DNA of 64,000 nucleotides, taken from positions 1-64,000 of the forward strand of contig JALOCA010000011.1 in NCBI GenBank assembly GCA_023227965.1. The letters are read 5' to 3'. The position numbers and the translations under genes are program-made. This document shows positions 17,522-25,570 of the stretch, in pieces. The notes under the pieces were generated by a model. The model saw only the letters and a program-made list of their open reading frames with translations. It was not told the DNA's origin and made no database searches. Each line of letters opens with the position of its first letter. The stretch's first letter is position 1. The stretch is from Lentimicrobiaceae bacterium. Its GTDB lineage: Bacteria > Bacteroidota > Bacteroidia > Bacteroidales > JALOCA01.

Positions 17522-18904
17522 ATGAAAAGAACTTTTTTCTTACTGGTAGTTTTTACGATATTTTGCCAGTTGCTTTACAGCCAGCCAGTTGATTTAGTTA
17601 CTGCCGGTAAGGTGGCAATGCAGAAAACAGCCGTCCAAACTAATTGTACATTGGGTACAGCACAGGTTTATTCTGACAATGGGCAGACCCTCTTGTTTTA
17701 TTTTTTCCCTTTGCAACCTGCAGGTTATATTGTCGTTTCCGGCGATTACCGTTTGCCGCCGGTTATTGCGTATTCATTCACCGCTTCTGCCGATGCGGAA
17801 GGAAAATGGAAACAATGGCTGCAAACAGATATTCATCTGCGGATGCAGGCTATATCAAAATTACCTGAAACTATAATTACGAAAAGAAAAGCCGCATGGG
17901 ATTTGTTTCTGAAAGATGGTTACAAGTTTTCCGGTAAAGACGTCTTTCTGGTGAAGACCAACTGGCACCAGGACGGACCGTACAATCTTTTTTGCCCTCT
18001 CGACCCACAAAACGGCAACCGTAGCATAGCAGGATGCCCGGCTGTAGCAATGGCACAAATAGTCAATTATTACCAGACTACCAATGGCGTAACGTTTACT
18101 GACGAAGATGATTATTACCATAACTACGCCGGACGTCAATACTGGATTGATGATGATTATGCTACAGTTGATTTTCCATCATTTCCCATGCTGAACGCCT
18201 ATCTTGATACGCTCGGAGTTCATTATCAGAATTCAATCCCTCCTACCGATAACGATAAAGCTGCATTAACCTTTGCCTGCGGAGTTGCGGCTATTCAGGT
18301 ATTTACTTCTTCGGGTTCGGGAACATTTGGCGTAGGTCAGGCATACGACGCTTACCAGAAGTTTAATTTTAGCGGTTCGGTATTGCTTACCGAAGCCGAT
18401 ACCAATGTTTATACCCGTATGGCACAGAATGTTGCAAACGCTATGCCTGTTCATCTTGCAGTGGTTGATTCCACTTGGAGTACAGGACACAACGTGGTGG
18501 TTGATGGTCATAATTCTGAAAATTATTTCCATCTCAATTTTGGATGGGGTGGATCGGCTAACGGATGGTACTTGCTTCCTGATGAATTTCCTTATAGTTT
18601 AACTGTGCTCGAAGGAGCCATAGTGGATATTGTTCCCAATAATGTAGGCATCCGGAATCCTGAAATTAATGAAGAAAACTTGTGCATGTTATCGCCTAAT
18701 CCTGCTGCAGATTTTGTGAAAATACAATTGCCGGAACAAACCGCCTGCGAATTGATTATCATTTTTTCCGATGGGAGAACCGCAGGAAAATACCGGTGCA
18801 AAAATGGCGACATGCTTGACATATCTCATTTGAACAGAGGGATATATTTTGTGCATTGTACAGCGAAAGGTAAAAAAATTACGGAAAAGCTAATCGTAAT
18901 ATAA
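17522..18904 (+). CDS. Secreted C10-family (streptopain-like) cysteine peptidase, T9SS cargo
   Basis: 460 residues. Signal peptide 1-20; a Spi/propeptide-like region (about 22-125); then the papain-fold catalytic domain with nucleophile C172 in SIAGCPAVAMAQIVNYY, histidine H323 in TGHNVVVDGHN and the NFGWGG loop (339-344) that places the Asn/Trp. This matches streptopain (SpeB) and Porphyromonas PrtT/Tpr-type C10 peptidases. Residues from about 385 (LSPNPAADFVKI to KLIVI) form a type A sorting domain for the T9SS, so the enzyme is expected to be exported through the outer membrane and anchored or released. Probable role: extracellular protein degradation. It is a single gene, convergent with the ligase downstream. 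Confidence 0.9.
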   Translation: MKRTFFLLVVFTIFCQLLYSQPVDLVTAGKVAMQKTAVQTNCTLGTAQVYSDNGQTLLFYFFPLQPAGYIVVSGDYRLPPVIAYSFTASADAEGKWKQWLQTDIHLRMQAISKLPETIITKRKAAWDLFLKDGYKFSGKDVFLVKTNWHQDGPYNLFCPLDPQNGNRSIAGCPAVAMAQIVNYYQTTNGVTFTDEDDYYHNYAGRQYWIDDDYATVDFPSFPMLNAYLDTLGVHYQNSIPPTDNDKAALTFACGVAAIQVFTSSGSGTFGVGQAYDAYQKFNFSGSVLLTEADTNVYTRMAQNVANAMPVHLAVVDSTWSTGHNVVVDGHNSENYFHLNFGWGGSANGWYLLPDEFPYSLTVLEGAIVDIVPNNVGIRNPEINEENLCMLSPNPAADFVKIQLPEQTACELIIIFSDGRTAGKYRCKNGDMLDISHLNRGIYFVHCTAKGKKITEKLIVI

Positions 18905-18915
18905 GAAAAGCTTCG

Positions 18916-20268
18916 TTAATCAGGAAGTGAATCCTGCCGTTTATCAACAAACTTAACCGGTTTGCGGTTCATGTCGTTGAAGAGAGTTTTTGCCAGTGTT
19001 TCAGCAGATTCTATCTTAATTGATGGCGCTACACGCAGTTTTGCCCTGAAATGGTCCTTCACCGTTTTTTCAAAATCAGCCGAAAGGGAATTTACCCCAC
19101 AACGGATTAAAATCTCGTCGGTTCCAATGGTATTGGTTGACACTTCCACCACGTAATTCACTACGCCTTCTATATTATCAAGAATGTCATACAAAGCGGG
19201 CGGGTATAGGGTAGTACCTTTATATTTTATCATTTGTTTTTTCCTGCCGATGATGGGACCGAGGCGCATAGTGGTTCTTCCACAAGCACAGGGAGCCGTT
19301 TCGTGAGAACAAATGTCGCCGGTTTTAAACCGTAACAAAGGCATTCCTTCCACCCCGAGCGTCGTAATGGTTACTTCTCCTGCTTCGCCTTCCTGTATAG
19401 GCTTATTGTTTTCATCTAAAAACTCGGTGATGATAAGTTCGGGATGATGGTGCCCGCCACGGTGCTGGCTGCAATCGGTAAAAGCGCTCGACATTTCGGT
19501 GGAAGCATAGGTAGTAAATAGTTCGATATCCCATTTTTCTTTGATACGCGTACCTAATTTGCTCAGTGAAAAATCAGGGTTTTGAAGGGGCTCTCCAATG
19601 CAGACAGCCTGACGGATGCTGCTGTTGCGGTAATCAATTCCGTTCTTTTCGGCATAATCTATAATTTTAAGAATAAAGGAGGGAACGGTGATAAAACTGG
19701 TAGGTTTTATCCGGTTGATGCTATCCCACTGCAATTCAGGCATACCCGAGCCCACCCTGACAATACCGGCTCCCATGCGGCGTACCCCGATAAAATACGC
19801 CAGACCTGCCATGAACCGACGATCTATAGTTGTAATCAACTGGTAAATATCATTTTCAGAGCCACCTGCACATACAAAAGAGATGTGTTCGTTATAAGCA
19901 AGACGGTGCAGGTCGTTGTCGGTAAGGACAAACGTTACCGGATCGCCAAGCGTTCCGGATGTGGTAACATAATCAATAATTTTTGATTGAGGAACGCAAA
20001 TGAAGTTGTTGTTATACTGCTGAAGATCGTGTTTGGTTGTAACGGGAAGCTGTTCTATATCGCTGAACGAACGTATGCTTTTGATATTAATTTTGTTTTG
20101 TTTGAAAACCTGCCGGTAAAAGGTGGAATATTGTTGAAGATAATCCAATTGTTGTCGTAATAATTTTTCCTGAAATCTTCTGATCTCGTCGGAAGTTGCC
20201 GTTTCAATTTCCGGGATCACTCTTCCGTATCCTTTTTTCAACCAGGGTTTAATTTGCTGCATAATCAT
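18916..20268 (-). CDS. PaaK-like AMP-forming CoA/acyl ligase
   Basis: 450 residues of the phenylacetate-CoA ligase subgroup of ANL enzymes. The ATP loop is VTTSGTLGDPVTF (101-113), the aromatic/E motif is TTYASTEMSS, the ribose-binding motif is LRFKTGDIC, and CACGRTTMRLGP...GRKKQMIKYKGTTLYPP is the hinge region. RKPVKFVDKR near the C-terminus would carry the catalytic lysine. PaaK homologues activate aryl or acyl acids as adenylates and form thioesters with CoA or, in biosynthetic clusters, a carrier protein. It is the last gene of the ABC-HTH-BtrH-ACP-sulfotransferase series and overlaps the sulfotransferase by 20 bases, so it is co-translated. It may load the ACP encoded at 21422-21700; the substrate is unknown. 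Confidence 0.85.
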   Translation of the reverse strand: MIMQQIKPWLKKGYGRVIPEIETATSDEIRRFQEKLLRQQLDYLQQYSTFYRQVFKQNKINIKSIRSFSDIEQLPVTTKHDLQQYNNNFICVPQSKIIDYVTTSGTLGDPVTFVLTDNDLHRLAYNEHISFVCAGGSENDIYQLITTIDRRFMAGLAYFIGVRRMGAGIVRVGSGMPELQWDSINRIKPTSFITVPSFILKIIDYAEKNGIDYRNSSIRQAVCIGEPLQNPDFSLSKLGTRIKEKWDIELFTTYASTEMSSAFTDCSQHRGGHHHPELIITEFLDENNKPIQEGEAGEVTITTLGVEGMPLLRFKTGDICSHETAPCACGRTTMRLGPIIGRKKQMIKYKGTTLYPPALYDILDNIEGVVNYVVEVSTNTIGTDEILIRCGVNSLSADFEKTVKDHFRAKLRVAPSIKIESAETLAKTLFNDMNRKPVKFVDKRQDSLPD

Positions 20269-21334
20269 ATTTTTTTATTGCATCAGCCAAAACGGTAGCG
20301 ATAATAGCTTTGTCGTCAGGGGTTGGTGTGAATATATTTTTATTAAAATTGGTATTTTCCTGCAGAAACTGTTGAATGTTTTTGCAAAAAACATCTGAAA
20401 AATCCATACCGAAGTGCCTGTACATATCCCGGATGGTATTTTCGGGTTGTTTTTCAAGGTTTTCGTAGCGAATGGAATATTGCCGCTGAAGAGGAATGTT
20501 GTTCAATGCCTGCTCGATGAAAGTAAGCAGGTGTTGGTACATGTCGGCTACTTCCCGCATGGAAATAGGGGTATGGTTGCACTTCATTCGGTTTTGCTGC
20601 CCTACGGTTTCCCACATGTTAAGGGTTGAAGGAACTACAGCATAAGGGCTACGGTAAATATGTACAAACCGGGCTTTGGGAAAAATTTCCGACAAAAACT
20701 GTATGCGCAATGAATGGAAAGGATTTTTCAGCAGTAGCGTTTGCTTGTTGTTAAATGTGAGTTTACGGCAAAAATAATTTAATGCTTTTTCCCATTCGGA
20801 GATATTTTGTTCCGGCAAAAATCCGGGGAAATCGTTAAGAAAATAAGATGTATCTTGGGGAAAAATCAATCCTTCGAGCGGCGAAAAACCGCAAAGACGC
20901 AACAGGGCGTATTCGTCTTCCATGGGTTCATCAATGCCCAACTTAACATTGTCCATAGGGCGTTTTTTGTGAATAGAAAAACGCATTACCGGGGCAAAAT
21001 ATAGTCTTGCGCTGAAAAAACTCCGGGGAAGGGCTGCTTGAAAGAGGGTGGGCGTTACAAGGGAAGGGTCGAGGCTGAGAAGCTGGTGTAACCAGGTGCT
21101 TCCGGTACGCCAGTGCCCGACGATGATGATTGGATTATCGGGAAGCGGGGAAGCAGCAATGTGCTTACCATATCTTTTCTTTTCAATTACCGAAAACAGC
21201 GACGACCACATCCCGGCATTCAGCAAAAAGAGCAACCTGGGTATGTAGCGTGGCGAAAAACCGGCTTTGTTACGACGTACCAATCGCCATAGTACAGAAA
21301 GTTCTGTTCCGGCTAAAAGGTAGGCTGTTTTCAT
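20249..21334 (-). CDS. Sulfotransferase family protein (PAPS-dependent)
   Basis: 361 residues. The 5'-phosphosulfate loop is IIIVGHWRTGSTWLHQLL (69-86) and the 3'-phosphate motif is FVHIYRSPYAVVPSTLN (223-239, R228 and S236). These are the two PAPS-binding signatures of the Sulfotransfer_3 type. It transfers sulfate from PAPS to a hydroxyl or amine of an unknown acceptor. I start at MKTAYLLAGTEL (ATG at 21334); a TTG seven codons upstream is possible. The hydrophobic N-terminal third suggests membrane contact. It sits between an ACP and a PaaK-like ligase, so the acceptor may be an acyl product of this operon. Sulfation in bacteria outside glycan and siderophore-like pathways is uncommon, which makes the context notable. 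Confidence 0.85.
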   Translation of the reverse strand: MKTAYLLAGTELSVLWRLVRRNKAGFSPRYIPRLLFLLNAGMWSSLFSVIEKKRYGKHIAASPLPDNPIIIVGHWRTGSTWLHQLLSLDPSLVTPTLFQAALPRSFFSARLYFAPVMRFSIHKKRPMDNVKLGIDEPMEDEYALLRLCGFSPLEGLIFPQDTSYFLNDFPGFLPEQNISEWEKALNYFCRKLTFNNKQTLLLKNPFHSLRIQFLSEIFPKARFVHIYRSPYAVVPSTLNMWETVGQQNRMKCNHTPISMREVADMYQHLLTFIEQALNNIPLQRQYSIRYENLEKQPENTIRDMYRHFGMDFSDVFCKNIQQFLQENTNFNKNIFTPTPDDKAIIATVLADAIKKYDYAAN

Positions 21335-21421
21335 AGTAAAGGATTTTTGTAGCAATCCACGAGAGAAAAGGCAGAGATAAAGGTAACCACAGTAAAAGAA
21401 AGCGGCTACAGTTACTGGTTT

Positions 21422-21700
21422 TTATTGTGTTCTTTCCTTTTCCACAAATTCGGTAATGGTATTGATAGAAGTTAAAATAAACCTTGCCAGGTTTTGGTCG
21501 TCCAAGCGCACCCCGTATTTACGTTGCAGAGCCATAATGATTTCCAGAGCATCTATAGAATCTAATCCCAGCAAGTTATCGCTGCTGAAAAGGGAGATGT
21601 CTTCCTGTACCTGTTCGGGAAGAACATCGGGTATTTTCAAAGTGTCTATAATTAGTTGTTTGATTTCAAGCTTTAAAGCAGTTGTATTCGTTTCTGTCAT
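21422..21700 (-). CDS. Dedicated acyl carrier protein
   Basis: 92 residues in the four-helix carrier protein fold. The phosphopantetheine site is GLDSIDALEI with S48. It is clearly different from the housekeeping AcpP at 30389-30625 (GADSLDTVE), and SIDALEIIMALQRKYGVRL is typical of stand-alone ACPs in Bacteroidota secondary pathways. It carries an acyl thioester for the BtrH-type enzyme just upstream (17-base gap) and may be loaded by the PaaK-like ligase or by fatty acid synthesis. No ketosynthase is present in the operon, so chain building must happen elsewhere or the acyl unit is supplied ready-made. Confidence 0.9.
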   Translation of the reverse strand: MTETNTTALKLEIKQLIIDTLKIPDVLPEQVQEDISLFSSDNLLGLDSIDALEIIMALQRKYGVRLDDQNLARFILTSINTITEFVEKERTQ

Positions 21701-21717
21701 ACGATATAGAGATTATC

Positions 21718-22731
21718 CTAAAATTTGAGTTTGTAAAGTTCGGTAAAAAATTCTTTTTCTACTACTGAGCGACCCCAAATCATTTCACTAAGTTGTTTGA
21801 TCTTGTCTGTTCCAAGGTCGCGGTTTTTCCCGATACGGGCGGCAAAGAGTGAAATTTCGCGCCAACCATCGCCTATTTCCATCATTTTTTTAGAAAGCGC
21901 CAGCAGTCGCTCATCCTGCATGATTTCAGAAGCCTGCCGTAAAAATGTGGCAAACATAAACCGGAAACCCGCTCCACCTGTTCCCTGGTCTTCGAGCAAT
22001 ACATTAATTTTCATAATTTCATGCGACAAATGCTCGGTATCGCGAGCCAACGATGGCCACTCAGGCAATTTTTTCGAGAATTTACGAATGCCGTTGATGC
22101 CCAAAAAAGGAATGGGCAATTTAACCATGTTGAAGGCGGATTTGTGAATTCCTTTGGCTATGGCTTGTTTTAAGTTGATTTTTTCAGCAGGGGGAATCCG
22201 TAATGGGTAAAAAAGAAAACCTTGTGGCGACATCATCCCTCCGGGAAAACGTGCTTTGCGCAGTGTTTCGGCATCAATTTCGGCAAGCTGGGGATGATAA
22301 CAATCACTTACAATATACAAGTTGTTCTTCTTACCTACCACAGTAATATAATGCATATTGATATGAACTCGCATCCAGGGTGGCAGGTAGTTCATGTAGA
22401 AAAAATCAACCTGTATGCCCACGGGTATGCCTTTTTCAAGCAATGTGTCGAGAGTTTTTTCCGCTTTTACCGGGTCGGAAAATTTTTCGGTGTAAAAGGA
22501 TATTCCCAACCTTTGGGAAATATTTTTCCGCATTTGCCCGGGTTTGTTACGAACGATGAAGGTAGGGAAATTAAGGCTGGGTTGTTTACTGAAATATCCA
22601 AAAAAAATTCCACTGGAGATTCCAAATACCATGGGCTCTGTAATTGCAAGCCCCGCATGATTCAATAAAGCTGCTACTGTTCCCGATTCGCAATGGGCTG
22701 CCATTGTATGTTTAAATTCCACCTGACTCAC
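21718..22731 (-). CDS. BtrH-like acyl-ACP:acceptor transferase (BtrH_N + DUF4872)
   Basis: 337 residues. The N-terminal half is a papain-like BtrH domain: HCESGTVAALLNHAG with C14, then EPMVFGISSGIFFGY, and MHYITVVG with H127 and SDCYH with D143, a plausible Cys-His-Asp triad. The C-terminal half (about 180-330, GFRFMFATFLRQASEI) fits DUF4872. In butirosin biosynthesis BtrH moves an acyl chain from an ACP to the amine of ribostamycin. Here the neighbouring ACP is the obvious donor; the acceptor is unknown. It starts with GTG directly after the stop of the HTH gene (no gap). I am sure of the family, not of the reaction. Confidence 0.82.
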   Translation of the reverse strand: MSQVEFKHTMAAHCESGTVAALLNHAGLAITEPMVFGISSGIFFGYFSKQPSLNFPTFIVRNKPGQMRKNISQRLGISFYTEKFSDPVKAEKTLDTLLEKGIPVGIQVDFFYMNYLPPWMRVHINMHYITVVGKKNNLYIVSDCYHPQLAEIDAETLRKARFPGGMMSPQGFLFYPLRIPPAEKINLKQAIAKGIHKSAFNMVKLPIPFLGINGIRKFSKKLPEWPSLARDTEHLSHEIMKINVLLEDQGTGGAGFRFMFATFLRQASEIMQDERLLALSKKMMEIGDGWREISLFAARIGKNRDLGTDKIKQLSEMIWGRSVVEKEFFTELYKLKF

Positions 22732-23232
22732 TTATTCCTTCTCCTCAATTTTTGTTTCTATAATTACAGGGTTGCTGGTTTTGTTCTGTATAATAGCTAA
22801 AATTTTTTTATCTTCCTTAAAATGGGCTTTCCATCTGCTGTCGTTTTCCGTTTGAATTATCTGAAAGAAATTGGCAAGGGGGATATTAAAAATTTCAGCA
22901 TAGCGCAATAGGTCTTTTACCGTAGTTTTGCCAAATTTCCGGGCATTGAGATGTTTCCGGGCTTTCCGTTTACTGATGCCTGCCCTCGAAGCCAATTCTG
23001 CCATGGTTAAGCCTTCTATTTCCATATAATAATAAACGGGGCTGATTTCCCCTTTCTGTAATTGTTGCAGCAATTCTTCCTCCCGGTGCAATTGTTTTTG
23101 CTGGAAATCGTCAAGGTAATTTTTGGAAATATAGGAACCCGTGAGAACCTGCCCATAGGTATTATCTTCCTTTTCAGCATACATTATCACCTTGTGCGGG
23201 TCGAAATCCACCTTGATATCTTTTTCTTTCAT
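22732..23232 (-). CDS. Helix-turn-helix (XRE-like) protein in the acyl/sulfotransferase operon
   Basis: 166 residues, cytoplasmic. The first 75 residues are charged and have no recognised fold. Residues about 76-125 form a cro/XRE-type HTH: LTMAELASRAGISKRKARK is helix-turn-helix, followed by the helices of ARKFGKTTVKDLLRYAEIFN. The tail (NKTSNPVIIETKIEEKE) is basic then acidic. It probably regulates this operon, being placed between the exporter genes and the biosynthetic genes. It starts 7 bases after the permease gene and abuts the BtrH gene. Confidence 0.72.
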   Translation of the reverse strand: MKEKDIKVDFDPHKVIMYAEKEDNTYGQVLTGSYISKNYLDDFQQKQLHREEELLQQLQKGEISPVYYYMEIEGLTMAELASRAGISKRKARKHLNARKFGKTTVKDLLRYAEIFNIPLANFFQIIQTENDSRWKAHFKEDKKILAIIQNKTSNPVIIETKIEEKE

Positions 23233-23239
23233 TTTCCGT

Positions 23240-24685
23240 TTAATTGCGTTTTACAAAACTAAACAATGAAATGAATTGTACAAGCACAAAAAATACAATC
23301 AAACGGCAAATATTGGGCAGTACGGCAGCAAACGTAGCTTTCCGTACAAAAATGTCGAGAAAACTGTCGAGCCCCCATCGTATTGGTGAAATTATGCTTA
23401 CTGCTTGTAAAGGAGCGGGCATAAGATACACAGGAATAAAAATACCGCCCAAAATGGAAAGTATCACAACGAAAAGCGAACCGAACATGGCTGCCTGTCC
23501 GATGGTATGGGAAAGCGTTCCGATGAGCATCCCGAAACCTACTGCCGCCAACGCCGATGCCAGCGCCGATACCAGGATTAGTCCCACATGGTTGCCCGTT
23601 TGTAGTGCCGGCATCCCGAAAACTGCCGGGAAAAACCAAATTCCCACTGCCATCATCATTAGCAGTTGTAATAAACATACAATTACATAAACAACAGTTT
23701 TTGAACTTAATATAGTAAAATAACTTATCGGAAGAGTACGTAACCTGTTGTAGGCTCCTTCGTTTTTTTCGGTAATCAGGCTACCGGAAAGAGGTATGAC
23801 AATGAAAAACATGGCAAACAAGGCAAAAGCGGGTACGTTGTTTTGCACTACGGTAGGTTTGATTGTTTCCTGTCGGTGAGAAGCGATGATTTCTTTTACC
23901 ATCAACACATTACCAGGTTTCCAGGGGAATTTTGCCTCTTCAATGGTAAAATGAATACCCTGTGCACTTTTTTCAATTCTTTTCGTGGCATCGCTCATGT
24001 CAATATGGGCTGGTGCAAATTTCCCCATTTTTTCACGAACCTGTTTTTCAAAATCGGTTTGCATGCGTTGGAACCTGTTTTTTAATTCACTTTCAATGGG
24101 AATGCGAAGCTTCTTGTTGACTTCCGCCGGAAGCAGGCTGCAAAATTTTTCCGTCAGAATTTGAATTTCGGCACCTTGGACAAGCATTTTCAAAGCACTG
24201 ACTACAGAGTTTTTATAGGCATCGTTTATTGCAGGGTCAAGGAGAATGTTTACGCCGGTTATAACTGTTCCTGAAATATTTGTACTGTCGTTTTTCCTGA
24301 ATGAATTTGAAATAACCGCATCAGCGCGCCGGAGCGACTGGCTGTAAGCTCCGCGGGGGATTAAAATTCCTATCTGGTATTTTCCCGAAGCGATTGCTTC
24401 GCTGGCAGTTTTTTCGGTAAGCTGTTGTGAATTAATATTTGTTATGATTTCGAAACAACCGGTAGTATCCAGCCCCTGCCTTATGGTTTTACTTAACCGG
24501 GAATTATCTTCGTCAACAAAAAGGATTTTTATTTGCGAGCCACGAATAGATTTCAGTGCATTTTCCTGAGTAAGAGTTACCACAACGATGAGAAACATAG
24601 GCATAATGAAAAGTATGGCAAGTCCTGCCGGGTCGCGAACCAGGATGAGAAATTCTTTTTTTATGCCTGATAAAAATTTATACAT
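23240..24685 (-). CDS. ABC-2 type exporter permease
   Basis: 481 residues: one N-terminal helix (about 22-40), a large extracytoplasmic domain (about 45-285), then five to six C-terminal helices with GSLITEKNEGAYNRLRTLP, the ABC-2 motif at the start of the membrane core. The layout matches YhhJ/YbhR-type drug and lipid exporters. With the ATPase encoded 3 bases upstream it forms an exporter. Placement at the head of the ACP/BtrH/sulfotransferase genes suggests that it exports their product, though self-immunity or an unrelated drug are also possible. Confidence 0.88.
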   Translation of the reverse strand: MYKFLSGIKKEFLILVRDPAGLAILFIMPMFLIVVVTLTQENALKSIRGSQIKILFVDEDNSRLSKTIRQGLDTTGCFEIITNINSQQLTEKTASEAIASGKYQIGILIPRGAYSQSLRRADAVISNSFRKNDSTNISGTVITGVNILLDPAINDAYKNSVVSALKMLVQGAEIQILTEKFCSLLPAEVNKKLRIPIESELKNRFQRMQTDFEKQVREKMGKFAPAHIDMSDATKRIEKSAQGIHFTIEEAKFPWKPGNVLMVKEIIASHRQETIKPTVVQNNVPAFALFAMFFIVIPLSGSLITEKNEGAYNRLRTLPISYFTILSSKTVVYVIVCLLQLLMMMAVGIWFFPAVFGMPALQTGNHVGLILVSALASALAAVGFGMLIGTLSHTIGQAAMFGSLFVVILSILGGIFIPVYLMPAPLQAVSIISPIRWGLDSFLDIFVRKATFAAVLPNICRLIVFFVLVQFISLFSFVKRN

Positions 24686-24688
24686 ATA

Positions 24689-25465
24689 TCAGTCTCTCAA
24701 ATCTTTGCCAGTTAATTTCAAAAATACGTCTCCCAAATTACCGCAACTGGGATTTTTTTCTATCAGTTGTGCGGGTGTACCATTTTCAATTATCTGTCCA
24801 TTGTCAATAATATTTACCCTTGAGCATAAGTTTTCAGCTTCCTGCATGTAGTGTGTTGTATAAAAAATGGTTGTGCCAGAGCTATTCAACTGTTGCAGGT
24901 ATTCAAAAATCAGGTTTCGCGACTGTGCATCAACTCCAAGTGTAGGTTCGTCGAGAAAAAGGATGGAAGGATTATGCACCAACCCTGTAATAAGGTTGGC
25001 GCGTCGTTTTATTCCTCCTGAACAGCGGGATACCCATTTGTTAGCATGACTGTCAAGCATCACCATGCTGATGAGTTCTTCCACCCGTTTGTTGAGTACC
25101 GAACCACTAAGCCCGTGCATACTGGCAAAATAACTCAAGTTCTCGCGCAGGGTGAGTGTGGGATATAAAGCCAGTTCCTGGGGTACCAGTCCGATGATGT
25201 TTTTTATTTTTTCGGGATGTTTCTTCACATCTATTCCCTGGACATTAACCGTACCGGATGTAATTTTCAGCAATCCACAGATTATGGAGATGAGTGTGGT
25301 TTTTCCGGCACCATTTGGACCTAATAATCCAAAAAACTCTTGCTTGCTTATTGAAAGGTCAACCCCTTTTAACGTTTGTTCGTCCGACCGGCGGTAAATT
25401 TTCACCAGCTTTTCTGTTTGTAGCACGATTTCAGAGTTATGGGTATGCCTGTTGCTGTTGCTCAT
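24689..25465 (-). CDS. ABC transporter ATP-binding protein
   Basis: 258 residues. Walker A is GPNGAGKTT (49-57), Q-loop VPQELALYP, signature RCSGGIKRR (148-156; C replaces L of the usual LSGG), Walker B ILFLDEP (168-174) and the H-loop in YTTHYMQEAE. This is the DrrA/YbhF drug-exporter type, which pairs with ABC-2 permeases such as the one encoded 3 bases downstream. It is the first gene of the minus-strand series that ends at 18916. A well-formed promoter lies at 25486-25516. Confidence 0.92.
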   Translation of the reverse strand: MSNSNRHTHNSEIVLQTEKLVKIYRRSDEQTLKGVDLSISKQEFFGLLGPNGAGKTTLISIICGLLKITSGTVNVQGIDVKKHPEKIKNIIGLVPQELALYPTLTLRENLSYFASMHGLSGSVLNKRVEELISMVMLDSHANKWVSRCSGGIKRRANLITGLVHNPSILFLDEPTLGVDAQSRNLIFEYLQQLNSSGTTIFYTTHYMQEAENLCSRVNIIDNGQIIENGTPAQLIEKNPSCGNLGDVFLKLTGKDLRD

Positions 25466-25485
25466 CGGTAATTAAAATTCAACAT

Positions 25486-25516
25486 CAAACTTATGTGCTT
25501 TTTATGATATTTGCAA
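25486..25516 (-). promoter_or_regulatory. Promoter of the ABC/HTH/BtrH/ACP/sulfotransferase operon
   Basis: On the minus strand TTG (25516-25514), 20 bases, then TAAGTTTG (25493-25486), an exact -7 box with a -33 core at near-usual spacing, 20 bases upstream of the ATG. It overlaps the divergent promoter of the carrier gene at 25571. Confidence 0.55.
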
Positions 25517-25544
25517 CGTAAATTTGAAAATACCTTTATTTTTG
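25510..25544 (+). promoter_or_regulatory. Promoter of the YfcC-like carrier gene
   Basis: TTTG at 25510-25513 and TATTTTTG (exact -7 box) at 25537-25544, spaced by 23 bases, slightly long. The ATG is at 25571. It overlaps the divergent operon promoter, so the two could compete or share a regulator. Confidence 0.45.
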
Positions 25545-25570
25545 TCGAAAATCCTTTTAACCACAGGCGT

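Noticed and set aside
18905..18915. Terminator between the C10 peptidase and the convergent ligase gene
   Set aside because: Only 11 bases and no stem of useful length.
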